Positions 22,898 to 34,400 of a stretch of DNA of 64,000 nucleotides are shown piece after piece. Below the pieces are notes generated by a model. That model was not told where the DNA came from and made no database searches. It worked only from the letters and a program-made list of their open reading frames with translations. The position numbers and the translations under genes were made by a program. The DNA comes from Himantopus leucocephalus. Its lineage: Eukaryota > Chordata > Aves > Charadriiformes > Recurvirostridae. Numbering within the stretch: the stretch's first letter is position 1; the number at the start of each line of letters is the position of its first letter. The DNA lies in NCBI GenBank assembly GCA_003993805.1, contig RSEF01000001.1, forward strand, positions 65,881,017 through 65,945,016, read 5' to 3'.

Positions 22898-25800
22898 CAC
22901 ATGTGACATTTCAAATATAACTCCGCCAGGATTTCCTGTAGCTTAGTCTTTTTTTGAAATCTTCCCCCTTATCTCTCTCATATGAGGCCTGATTCAGTAA
23001 ATTACTCCTATAAATAACTTTCACATGTTTAAAGGTAGGTCTGCCCATTCCTTGCTGACTCAGGGGTATGGCTTTCTATCTGACTATGAAACGCTATCCA
23101 GGAAAATCCCCAAAGGTCAGTTCTCAGTATTATTTTTTGACATGAACTCAAAGAGGCTGGCAAAAACTCTTCAGTAGTGGTTTTCTAGAAAAAAACTAAG
23201 GAATATTATATATCTGTCTTTCAGCAAATCTGAAGCTTTGGTACAAACCACAGCTTGCCTGGCTATGTCCTGTTTTCTTCTATTTTCAGTATTTATTTCT
23301 GCAGATAAATGGCTTGCAGTAGTCCATCATACAAATGGTCATTAACAAATCAAAGCTGAGATTTTCAAAAACATTCAGCACAAGCCTAGCTCTGTTCCTG
23401 TTCAAGTTACTGGCAAAACCCCCAATGATTTTTTTTCTTTTTCTGCAGATAACCCCTCAAAATCCTACCCTATGCCTTTGCCCCAGAAGAAAATGATCCC
23501 ATTTCTGGTAGGATCATTATAGGACTCGTTGCATAAGGAATGAACACTTTGGCAAGATTATAATGGCATCCCTGATCTTCTTTTATGTAATTATGAATTC
23601 AGAAGGAATTGAATCAGCAAGCTTAGTGATGGAGAGAAAAGCTGAAGACATTGTTCCAGTACATCCAGGGTCCCTGTAATTTTTTAATTTTGTAGCCCAT
23701 AAAATCTTCCCTGATGTAGCGGACAGGTCATCCTCACCTATGTCTAAAATGACTGGTTTTATATGCAGGTTTTTCTTTCCCAAATGGCATAGGTAATCTC
23801 CTTAAGCTATAGTTTAAACTTCTTTAGAAACTCAACAAAAATAATAAAGCTGACCTTTAACCTGCTTGATTTCTTTTTAAGTACCAAAGTAAAGTAAACA
23901 GTCTTTGAAAGAAAGAAAAGAGGCAAAGCCAGAGCTCAAAGCAAATGGATATTGCAGGGCGTCTCTCCTCGCCTTTTTCTGCCCTGACTTTCCTTGTCAC
24001 CCCATGGGCCACGCAGCGTGTCCCAGCACAGGCACACAGCAGGCACAGCAGCGGCAGCCTCCACCATCAGCCCAGATCTTCTTGTTCCAAAAGTGCCATC
24101 ACGCCCAGGAAACCTCCCAAACACCTGCTGCATCGTCCCTGCTGAACATCCTCTGCTCCACACACACCTTGAGCTGAATGACTTTGGGGATCCCCTTGGG
24201 GGTTTTTTGCACCCCACTTCCACCTTTTTTTTTCTTTGCACTTTGCCCGCTGCTGCTCTTTGCTAATCAAGGGCCAGGGCCCCAGGACCATGTGTTTTCC
24301 TCCATTTTTTTCCAAGCTAATTCGATTTGTGGATTTGCACAGGCAACAGCAGAGTCTGAATCTTAGTTGGACATCACATCCCATGGTTCATTCTCACTGG
24401 CTCCCCTTAGAGAGGGCTAATTCACACCTTCTGCTGGGGCAGGCAGTTTATTTTAAAAATCAATAGCCAAGTACAGGAAGGAAGGAGGGGCTAGGGGGGA
24501 TGAAGCAGTTGGTTTCTGTGCTGGGAATCCCCGTTAGGCTGACCGAAGGCTATCTCGTTTGCTGAGCTGCAGAGCAAGAACAGAGTCACGCCGGGACACC
24601 TCAGACCTGCAATAACCTGCTGAGCTAGCGGCCTCTGCTCCGCTGGCTAAAGCAGATGGGGAGGGCAGCTTGCCTGCATCCAGATGCATTTATGCATTTC
24701 TTTCAGTGGAGCATCAACTCCGGGCTGCTCGTCCAGCTTTCTTCCTATTCGTAAAAATCAGTAATGTTATAATATTATTTTTATTAAAAAAATATGAACT
24801 AAGAAATAAAACCGTAGGCTTGCATCTTTTTTGATCATTGCGGTCTGTGTGGAGCACACTGCAGGTTGCAAACTCCTTGTGGGGGTACAATAACATGTAT
24901 ACAGTTATGCAGTTTTTATGCACATTTATACCACAGTCCTTAGCTGAGCACAACTCCACCTAATGTCATGATTACTCATGCCAGATGTGTCAAGGTGGCG
25001 TTCAGGCTTTTGTTCCACTTTCATAATGCCAATGGGGAGTGGCATTGGGCAGATCTTGCAGAAGTACCACCATCAGGAAAAGAAATGAAAATCAGCTAGG
25101 ATATTCCTTCTGTCCGTGCGTGAAATCTGCTGTTCAAGGTATTTTTCAGCTATTGTAATAAAAAAAGTAGCTCCCTCTCTTTTAATTTTCATCTACTTGG
25201 TCTTCGATCTTTCTCTTGACTTTTCCACACTCGTATTCCTTATGAACTTATTGCGAGCTAAATCAAAGAAACTGGAGACCTGCATAGCACAATTGCTGTC
25301 TAAGTGATTTTGGGTACAGACACGTTCTCATAGGAAGAGCTGTGGAAACAATATAAGCTGCTGGAAAATGAGACCTTCCCTTAAAATTGTAAATGAAGCA
25401 TTTTGTCTAAATTCCAAAATTTCAAAAACTTCAAGCAGTCACACTGATCACTCATTCTGCAGCTGTATTTAGAAGAGACTTGGGAATTTGTAAATAAGAG
25501 GCCTGAAGAACAAAGACTTCTGCCCTCAGGGAGGATATTAAAATTGAAGGGGGACTATATTTAAGCGTGCTTCTACCCCTGCTTCAGGGGATTTTCTTGC
25601 AGCAGGGATTTTCCTGCTTCGTTTGCTACTTGCCCTGCAGGCATTTTGACTAGTCAGATTTCTCTTTCCACTTTTTGCCATAACTGTGGTATTTGAGGGA
25701 CACAAAGTGAAAATCTATGAATCTGTACACATGCAAGGAAGGAAGGAGCTGTTAGTATATGCTTAAGGGCAAACAAAGGATTAGCTTCTAATCTGCCCTT

Positions 25801-26470
25801 TTTGCTAAACAGAAGTTATAGAGATTTACCAGACATGACTTGCATCTGTTTAAATTACAGCTTATCATTTAGAAAATAACCAACCTTGGTACAAGCATTC
25901 CAGTGGATGAAGAATCAATTGCATTCCTTAGGGAAGCGTTTCAGTCATTTATTACTAATACATGAAACTGAGATTTTCAGAGTCACCTTGAGAACTGAGC
26001 AGCCCGAATCCTGAAGGCAGTTCATCTTTAAAATCTCCATATGGACTAATTTCTTTAGCATTTCAATAATGTCCCTCTGGAATATGTCTGAAATGGAAAG
26101 TATTATGAAGTCCTTGAAGTCTTTTGATCTCAAGGAGAAAGTTTAAAATGGTTGGAGAATATGAATACCCAGTGCATGTCCACCGTGTGCACTTAACCCG
26201 CTGCCCCTTTCTCCCCAGAGATCTGGCTATATGCTAAATAATGACTGAATGAGTAAATAGATATTGCCGGTGGCCAAAATCAATAGGTGTGCAAAACATT
26301 TCTCTGCTTAAGCTTCCATCTACTCCTGCGGGATGCATACGCTGGGAAATGCTTCCCTCTTGTTTACATGATCTGAAAAATGGGGTTTTTGTGTCATGTA
26401 GCCAATGCTCAGAGAGTGAGTGTTGAGACACTGGAGCACTAGCTTCGCTTGTGCCAAACAAAAAAACAGT

Positions 26471-26650
26471 CATAGAATCATAGAATTGTTAAGGTTGGAA
26501 GGGACCTNNNNNNNNNNNNNNNNNNNNNNNNNNNNNNNNNNNNNNNNNNNNNNNNNNNNNNNNNNNNNNNNNNNNNNNNNNNNNNNNNNNNNNNNNNNNN
26601 NNNNNNNCTCCAGCACCTCAATGTCTTTCCTGTAGTGAGGGGCCCAGAAT
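26471..26650 (-). mobile_element. CR1 LINE 3' fragment interrupted by an assembly gap
   Basis: The left side CATAGAATCATAGAATTG, then GGTTGGAAGGGACCT, is the reverse complement of a CR1 3' end. The right side after the gap, CTCCAGCACCTCAATGTC, then TTGTAGTGAGGGGCCC-like sequence, continues CR1 in the same orientation. The 5' end of the element is truncated near 26650. Confidence 0.88.
26508..26607. other. 100-N assembly gap inside CR1
   Basis: This is exactly 100 Ns, the usual placeholder for a gap of unknown length, and CR1 sequence lies on both sides. Confidence 0.97.
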
Positions 26651-27107
26651 ATCCAGTCCTGGATAACATTTTCAGAATTGTTTTTGAAAAAACCCGTCAT
26701 TTTTCCCCATCAGTTAACAAATTTTCATGACAGGTAAATTAATCTTCCAGTAGCGTTCTGTTGCACAGTCTACCCATAAAATGTGCATAAAATTCCTAAT
26801 CAATCTCTTACAGCAATTAGCTTTGAAAATACTGCATTGGGTTTTAATTCTGTAAAATTAATTGATATAAATATTCAAAGGAAGTTCTAAATTATTTGAC
26901 AGTGAAGCTAAGTTTATATTACAGAGAGCAAAAAATTAAACTAGAATAGAAACCATCCCTGACCTACTGTCTGATTTTCTGATGCCTCTTCCTACTGGTA
27001 TCAGTGATGGCGTGTGAAAAACAACCACAAAATATGTAGCTTCATCATACCAAAAAGAAACGTAAGTAGAAGAAGGGGACTGGATTTCAAGAAAGCAAGC
27101 TGGATTT

Positions 27108-27365
27108 ATGGAGGAAGATTAAAAAAGCTAATTATGTTTAACTTGGCTGACAGACAGCTAAAAAGGGGATATGATAACTGCCTACAAATATTTGAAAGAT
27201 GCGAAATACACCAAGGAAGGAGGAAAATAGTTTGAGACAAAGTCTGGTAAAGCAAAATTTAGGCTGGGTAGAATGCTAACAATGAGACCTGTCAGACTGC
27301 AGAAAAGTTTCCCGAGGGAATTAGTCGACACCTCATTAAAAATACCTTGGACAACGTGCACTGGG
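27108..27365 (+). mobile_element. Ancient CR1/L3-like LINE 3' region
   Basis: Blocks seen are TTTAACTTGGCTGACAGACA, GGGATATGATAACTGCCTAC followed by AAATATTTGAAAGATG, AAATTTAGGCTGGGTAGAA, TTTCCCGAGGGAATTAG, and ACCTTGGACAACGTGCACTG. In order, they match the 3' untranslated pattern of old CR1/L3 elements: AACTTGGC, GGGGACATGATAGCAGTCTA, ACAAATATTTGAAGG, TTTAGACTGGA, CTTCCCGGGGAGGTTGTGG, GGTTGGACAACTACCTG. The copy is strongly diverged. Confidence 0.7.
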
Positions 27366-28109
27366 GGGGGGGGCGGCGTGGAGGGGGAATAATCCTTCAG
27401 TGAGAAAGTCAAGGACCAGGGAGCTTCAGAGGCCACATTCTGCTCTAGTGTTGGTGCTGTTGTCAATAGGGTATGAATTTAAAGGTTTTCCCACCAATGT
27501 TTTTGAGGCAGGAGACATTTATTTCCACCCTGAATAGCAGTAGGTGGAGGAAAGCTCTTTTTGAGGGAAATTACTCTTTTCATGGAAAATCTGAAACATC
27601 AAGGGAAGGTCACCATATTTAGAACTGGAGCTGTGCAACACACCAAAATGGTGTCACACCAACCTTCCCTTTTTCCAGGAAAGTTTCAGTGAGGGTGACA
27701 GGAGTGCTCTGGTTGAAGTGCCAGGGAATTGGAGACAATCTGGGTTTTGGATCATGTGTGTAGCTCCTGTTCAACGTGAGCTCCGTGGTAGACTTGCATA
27801 TGAGCAGCTATCCTGTGTCAAAAGCCAACCTGCCTTGTGTCTGTGGGTTTTTTAACCTAAATCAGCTAATTTGATTTTGTCAGCCCAGCTCCAGAGCACA
27901 TTATTTTTTTGCAGTCTAGACCTACCTTCACTGTTAGGGGATGCAATTTCTATGCCAGAAATACCAGTCTATATTTTTTTCTGGGACTGGCTCCCCTGCA
28001 TGATCTACCACAACTGACAACATAGCTGGAGTAGAGCAACTGTGAATCTACTTAGTGTGTGTCTTACAAAAGTCAGTGGAAACAGCTGATCCCTTAAAAT
28101 GAGAAGAGA

Positions 28110-28199
28110 ACCAGTGTTTCACTGCACATTTATGCCGATGTAACTTCTCTGCCTCATACTAGGATAAACTGAAGCTAGGCAGCAGTGAATCAGACCTAA
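28110..28199. repeat. Possible degraded ancient amniote repeat
   Basis: CCAGTGTTTCACTGCACATT, then GATGTAACTTCTC, CTAGGATAAACTGA and GAATCAGACCTAA. These resemble the ACTGGTGTAACTCC...GATTTACACC...CAGAATCAGGCC organisation of old palindromic repeats. Confidence 0.35.
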
Positions 28200-28400
28200 T
28201 ATGTTTAGTACTTCTGTGCTAAATTTATGAGGCACCCAGTGACATTTGCCTTATGTATAATGGTAGCACTCCCAGCAGGATGATCTAATCATTCATGAGG
28301 AATTACGGTACAATGTTGGAGTTTATTTAATGCTTAATGTTCACAACAACCTCCAGCATTGATTTTAATCTGGTTACTGCACACATTGTGAAACAGATCT

Positions 28401-28408
<8 letters not shown>

Positions 28409-28432
<24 letters not shown>
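28409..28432 (+). repeat. (CAG)8 microsatellite
   Basis: Eight perfect CAG units are flanked by complementary 8-mers, GATCTCTG at 28396-28403 and CAGAGATC at 28430-28437. Confidence 0.95.
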
Positions 28433-30200
28433 AGATCAACCACATCCCGTGCAGCATGGCATATATCAGCAGTACAAGGTTGCGCTCTTTTTCTGACAAG
28501 CAGAGGAAGCAGAGTTGATTCACACACCAGAACGATTCCTCTCACCAAGACACTTAGGAATGCATCAAAGGAAACCCGGCTTTCTCTTCAGGCTTCCTCT
28601 GAGCAATGGACTTACTGTAAGTCTGAGACGAAAAGAATAGCACTTTTTAAAAATGCCCTTGACAAAAAGAGCAGGAAAACCTGTGGAAATGCGGGTCCAG
28701 CAGAATGGATATGCAAGAACTGCATGCCAAGGTGTTAATTTTGCTATATGTACTTGGAGTGGCACATTTTTCTGCTTCTGACATTGTATCCCCTCCAGAA
28801 GGGAGACTCAGGCCAAAAAAAGTTCTTCGCCTCCAGGAGATAAACTCTCCTTTAAAAAGAACCAAGAATGGAAAAAAGGAGGAAAGAGGATGTTCTTCCA
28901 AGTTCGTTACTCAAATTCTAAGGAAAAGGTTTCGAATCAGTGAATGAGCTTTTCATAACCAAAATCCCCTCCTGGGGTCTCTGCAGTTTGGAGCTGGAAC
29001 ATTCTTGGTTCATGTTGCCTTCGAGTCATTTTAACAGCAAATATTTCCTGAGCAGGAAGGGCAAATTGTCCTGCTAGTGGAATTTAGTCACAAGGTTTTA
29101 GGGAAATAACATTAATATTCACAGCTGCTGTGTCAGTGCCACAAAGAAGCAGCAGCTTCAGGAGGATGACTGGTTTGTATCCTGTCCAGCCTTCATCCAA
29201 GGCTGGCGAGCTCATTTTGCTGATTTTCCCCTGGAGAGATGGCTGCTTTATCCCCTCAATGATTTCTTGAGCTTCTTGGTTAAAAGAAGTATTTACATGG
29301 CATCTGTTTGTGTGATTGATTGTTCTTATGACTTGTTGCCCAGCAGCCACTTAAATATTACATTAAAAAAAAAGCATAAAAAATTCCTGCATGGTAAGTT
29401 AAAGTTACATCAAGGAGGTTCTCACTTTTAACAGCCCTCCTGTGACCACATGTGACAACGTGGTGAGCAACAGGACCCATCCAACTTGTTTGCCTTGGGC
29501 TGTCAGAGAAATAAATGACCGTATACTTTTCCTAAAGAAGCTTATAACATCATTTCAAATGTCATGGGGCAACAGCCAAGGCTCATGTATTCTTGAAACG
29601 GAAACACACCGCCTGTGTTTGAGCACTACTGACACAGACCCTGGTTTCTGGCTAGAAGGAGAAGCACCGCATCTCTCACAGCTGTGGAAACAGCTGGCAG
29701 AGTGTGACAGCCTGGTGTGGCTCCTCTTCTCAGCTGCCCCACGTTTGCAGCATGGTCTCCTGGCTGCCCCTTGCATGCTGTTTTGCTCAGTAAAACGACC
29801 CTCAGCGGGCCACTTGTAGGCAGGTGTCTCTGTGTGCCCCAACCAAGGATGCTTTGGGGCAGGGACATGAGCCCTTGGCCTGGCATGGGGTGGGTAAGTG
29901 CCCACCATGAAACCCCTGAGCAAGAATCCAAATTACAGCTGCATCCTGGGCTGCACCATGGGGAAACAGGGTCATCTGAGAGCGAGACGGGGGAGAGAGT
30001 GACATTAGTCATAGCAAGAAGCTCAAGAAATTAGAGAGGGTCAATTTGTGACCCCATATCATTGACTTTTGGGGTAACTCTGATGAAGTTCATGGTATAG
30101 TACATTATTGGGTACCCCTAGGCTTCTCCCCTAGGACAGATTGGAGGGCTTGATCTCGCTATCGGCAGTGGCCATGGGGCTGGAAGGAGGGGTATGCTCC

Positions 30201-30740
30201 AGTAAGCCTGGCAGCTAGCGCTAATTATCAGTCACTCTGCAGATCCTTTGCACAGCCCCCGCGCCTGCGAGCTGGCGCTGGTGTGCGCAAGCTGCCGAGG
30301 AACAGTGCTATTATCGGGTAACATGTCTGGTTACTTTATAGACCCAGTTAACAAGAAGGGGTGGTGGTGGGGGGAATTCCTACATTGTGCAAAGGACTTT
30401 TTTCTGCCCCCCCTGTTGTTTGGACCTTTGCCACTGTTTAAATTTAAGCAGATTTGCTATCCCAACATCTGCAGTTTGATTATTTGACTATTGCCTGGCT
30501 CTCGGTCAAACCACAGCAGAACACACTAGTCTGTGATTTACAGCCTGGGCTGTGATTATAATGGTTTTATTTTAGTTGGACCCCTATTTACAAGCTCATT
30601 TGTATTAGTGCACAGTGTTATAATAACAATGGTAGAATTATTAGGTCTCGCAGAAACAATCGCACATAGTAAATGGCTGCAGCTCACAGGGTGCTGCTTA
30701 AGTGCTCTAGCAGCCTGGCCGTGTCTGTAACACAGGGGTT
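30201..30740. promoter_or_regulatory. Candidate conserved regulatory element
   Basis: This is repeat-free sequence dense in recognisable transcription-factor-type words. They include a RUNX-type AACCACAG at 30509-30516, SOX-type AACAATGG at 30625-30632 and AACAATCG at 30655-30662, and several TAAT-type homeodomain cores. It directly precedes a CpG-rich block. Conservation cannot be measured here, so the regulatory role is inference. Confidence 0.3.
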
Positions 30741-30919
30741 TCCATTTTAATAGCGAGGAGCCGGGGGGGCCGAGAAGAGGACCAGGGAGGGGGAAGGAGC
30801 CGAGGAGAAACGTGGTTATTATTCATTCTTTTCTAAGTAAATAGAAAGGACGTGTGTTTCCTGGATTAGCAACTGAAAACAAATGCTGAGAGGGGAAAGC
30901 GCTGGTGTTTCCCTCACCA

Positions 30920-31460
30920 AGGTTAAATAAGGTACTGTGCCGCAGCGCTGATGGCCGCCGGCTGCTCAGGGCTGCACCGCGCGCCCTGCGAAATGCTGAG
31001 GGGAACCCGCAGCTGTGGGGAGGGTGGTGGACAGCCCCCAGGCGTCCCAGCTCGCTCCAGGGAGCCCACGGCCGTCGGCGGTGGAAGTGCCCCGGGGTGC
31101 ACAAACACAGAGCCGCAGGCCTGGAGAAGGCCGAGGTGAGGCCGGGACTTTGACAGGGCCGCACTAAGGCCTCTCAGCAGGCGCTGCCTTGGGTCGGCGT
31201 GGGCCATTGTCAGGGTGTCCCGCCGCCACGCAGGCATTTTCGGGGTTTGCCTCAGGCCCCCTGTCTGGTGAAAAACCTCCCTTTATCAATAGCAGAAAGA
31301 GTACTCAGGAGGTACACCACTTAGCATGCCATGGGTGCTCATCATCCGGACCCCACAACAAGGCCTCGGCCACGTACGGCTGATGCAGACCACCGCCACA
31401 GACCTCACGCGTTTGATCTGCCGGCATGAGCAGCGCCGGCAGCTCCCACCGGAGACTTGC
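30920..31460. promoter_or_regulatory. CpG-rich block, candidate CpG island or noncoding-RNA promoter
   Basis: I count about 27 CpG dinucleotides between 30941 and 31260, against very low CpG in the surrounding kilobases. More occur at 31340-31470. A consensus-quality donor, GAG|GTGAGG, has its GT at 31136-31137 on the + strand, so a first exon is conceivable. No protein of recognisable family is encoded in any frame. Confidence 0.4.
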
Positions 31461-34400
31461 GGGTGTCCGGCATTTCTGAAATTTGGGTCTTTTAAGTGAC
31501 TCACGGCCCCAGGGGGCCAGCTGCAGAGCTGGGACGGACATGTTGGAGGGGAAGCTGAGCTTCAGTCCTCACGGCTCTCCCACTGTCCCTGAAGGGTGTC
31601 AGGGAAAGGACAGCTCTCTCCTCTGTGGAAACACTGCCTGAGGACTTCTACCTCCTGCCCCACCACCAGCCAAAACAAGAGTATTAAAAAATGATGATTC
31701 TCTAGTGTCGGAGAGGAAAAAAACATCTAACATCTGAATTTACTGCCCAGAAATAAAGAAATCACAGCCCAGGCTGCTCTCATACTCGAGCGGTTGATTT
31801 TAGGCTACATTTTTGCTTTGGCTTTATAGGCCAAAGCATGCGGGGCTGGAGCTGCTACTCGGGTTACCAGGAGAAATTAAAACCGCCTGTGGCAGGTGAG
31901 GCTACCAGTGGAAGTGGCCAAAGGGAAAATTTAAATTCTGTGAGTTTGAACACCAGGCACGGATGCTCTGATCTTAAGTTCTTTTTGAATTTGCTTGGTT
32001 TTGGTTGTTTTGTTTTGTTTTGTTTTTTTTAAAAAAAGCTGACTGCTAGAAAACCAACATTTTCTGAAGGGAAAAAAAAAAGGAAATATAAACCAGATCT
32101 ATACAAAATACAGTTTTCTAGAAATTCTCCTCACCTCCCACCATTTTCATGAAAATAGTAGCTGGTGTTTTCCATACTTTCTGCATGAAGAAAACTGTGT
32201 TTTGTTTTCTCTCACCATTTGAAGTTTTAGGCCCTCTTTTTACTGCTATGTAAAAAATATACAGAGGATATTCACAAAAGTGAAGTCAGACCCTAGTGTA
32301 AATAAAAATATAAAAAACCCATATGCATGCCTAATAAGGAATATGAATGAGGGAGTGAAGCTAAACATATTTAAGTTCCATATTGTCAAGATGCCCCTGA
32401 ACAAACAGGACTTGTCTGAGACCCCTGGAACTGTGGCCACAATGTTGCAGGGATATTTGCTGGTAAGTGTCATAACTTTCCAAGGTGCCCATTGGAAAGT
32501 TTTGTTCAAAATAGAAACAAGCAGCCACCATTTCTGGGATCCTCAACTGCTTCTGTCCTAGGCAAGAGCAATCCTCCTGTAGGACTTACTCTATGTATTA
32601 GTGTAATAGCTGGAGATTTCTACCTGTCTCAGAGACTCCATAATCAAGCAGAAAAATCGAAGGGAGAGTGGGACAAAGGGGTAGTATCATTCTTTGTGAA
32701 GAATGTAAGACAGGGAAACAGCCCTGGCCCAACTTGCAGGGCTTAAGTCCCTTCCCTGACAGGACTCCTTCAGCTGTTACCCGAGGCTGCACATGAGAAA
32801 GAGATGGGCTGAATCATCCTCTCTCCTTTGACTATGGAAGAAGCAACAACAAAACAAAGCACTTTATATGGATATTTCAGATATATTACTCAAGATGCCT
32901 GATATTAAAACAGGTTTAAGATATTCTAGCTAAGATGATGGATGTACAATTGGGGGTTCTTGATGCCTGTCTTGTGCTTAGCTGCCCTTCCTCTTACAGA
33001 TGTTTGGTATTTCTGACCAGCTCTGTTAAAGGGAAAAACCCTTTAAAGCTAAGAGAAAAAGTAGTACTTCTCTTCCTCTGGCTGACCTGTCTGTGTACCT
33101 CTATCTGTTTTAAAGCTGCTGGTTTCCTGGGTGTTTTGGTCTTTCCTGAAAGAACCTTCTAAGGAGAATTCTGTATAGTGAGAGTTTTTACAGCTTTATG
33201 CAGTTCCTTTGTACTAATTGATTCCTCAATGCATTAGCATCACCAAAGCTAGATTAATCTTCTTTTCATTTTAGTGCTGAGATCAATGTCTCTGTCAACA
33301 TGCTTTATTGAACCTGGTACAGTTTTACCACTTGCCTTTACCTCCTCCAGGATGGCCTTTCTCTTAAGTATGTCCTAAGAAAGGATCCCTCTTTAAAACT
33401 CTATCTGGCCAAGCTGTGGGTTGGAATTGCTCTCCGGTGGGGCATGATCCAATGCCAAAACCCCTCCCGCTTCACTGAAACCGCTAGATTTCCCAGCAGC
33501 TGGCATGTCATCCTGCAGCTTTAGGAATCAAGCTGTCTTTTTGTCAGGGAGAAATTAGGGTGGACTCCTCCACTAAAGGGAAGGACTACTGGGAGATACT
33601 TTCACACATAGGCTGTGCAGCCTGGGCTCTTCTCACAGGCGTAACACAACAGTTCTGCAGAACAAAATGTGTTTTCTGACAGAGCCAAATGCCTTCCTTG
33701 TATTTTTCAGGTGCCATTGTATCAATTCCTTCAAAACTTGGCAATAACAGCCTTTCTCTGTTTCCATTTCTTTTATTATCTGTTTTACTCAGGCCAATTG
33801 AAATTTTATGACTTCTTTTTTCCCAGAAGAAAGCGCTGGGATAGGGTTGGCACTGAGAACAAAGCCCTGAGTCAGTCCGTATAGCCACTGGCCAGCACTG
33901 CAAGAACATGATATATGCTGATATTCAGAGCAAGCCACCATGGCTCCACTGTCCTCTGCTGTCTCCATGTAACCTTTTCCCCATGGAGCCAGCCTGTAAG
34001 GACATTGCACACTAACAAGAGTGCCGAAGCTCTTAATAACTGTTCATTCACAGTCAGCTTTATTGTACCGTATCTTGCCTGTTGTCTCTGTCTTATATAA
34101 CAAAAATCAGGCTGCGAAGTAATTCCTATATAATTACCCAGCCTTATAAAAGAGACTGCAAAGAAGAGGATTTGTAGATGGTCTTGCTTGTGCTCATTTA
34201 TTTCATGCCACAATAGTCTGGGAAAAGCAATCTTTCTGCTTGCTTATATGGATGGCACAGAGAGCAAAAGGTCCAGCCCCTCCTCCGGCACTGGGTCTGG
34301 TTCTGCTGATGGTGTTGGTACATTGCCACTGACTTCAGTGGCAGATGGACATGATCTTTTTTGGTTTTGGTTTGCCCTGTTGTCTCTTCTCTTTGCTTGT

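Larger units (their letters stand above)
15826..26470. other. Intergenic, no gene recognised
   Basis: This is the first part of the gene-poor interval 3' of NUAK1. It starts with a (TC)7 tract at 15832-15845. It contains G-quadruplex motifs at 17187-17207 and 22880-22897, a hairpin GCCTCCG-CTT-CGGAGGC at 19221-19237, a 16-base direct repeat at 19316-19331 and 19344-19359, and a 12-bp-stem palindrome at 19768-19795. Open frames here are short and lack splice context or protein similarity that I recognise. Confidence 0.75.
26651..30200. other. Intergenic, no gene recognised
   Basis: This segment contains an ancient CR1/L3-like remnant (about 27108-27365), an 11-G run at 27363-27373, a possible ancient repeat at about 28110-28199 and a (CAG)8 microsatellite at 28409-28432. 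An open frame crossing the CAG tract encodes only a fortuitous Gln run. Confidence 0.75.

Noticed and set aside
28337..28738. Open frame with a Gln run
   Set aside because: The Gln run is only the (CAG)8 microsatellite in this frame. The minus strand reads a Cys run. No other coding signal.
30923..31237. Protein-coding first exon in the CpG-rich block
   Set aside because: Frames are open on both strands because of GC content. None resembles a known protein and no downstream exon can be joined with confidence.
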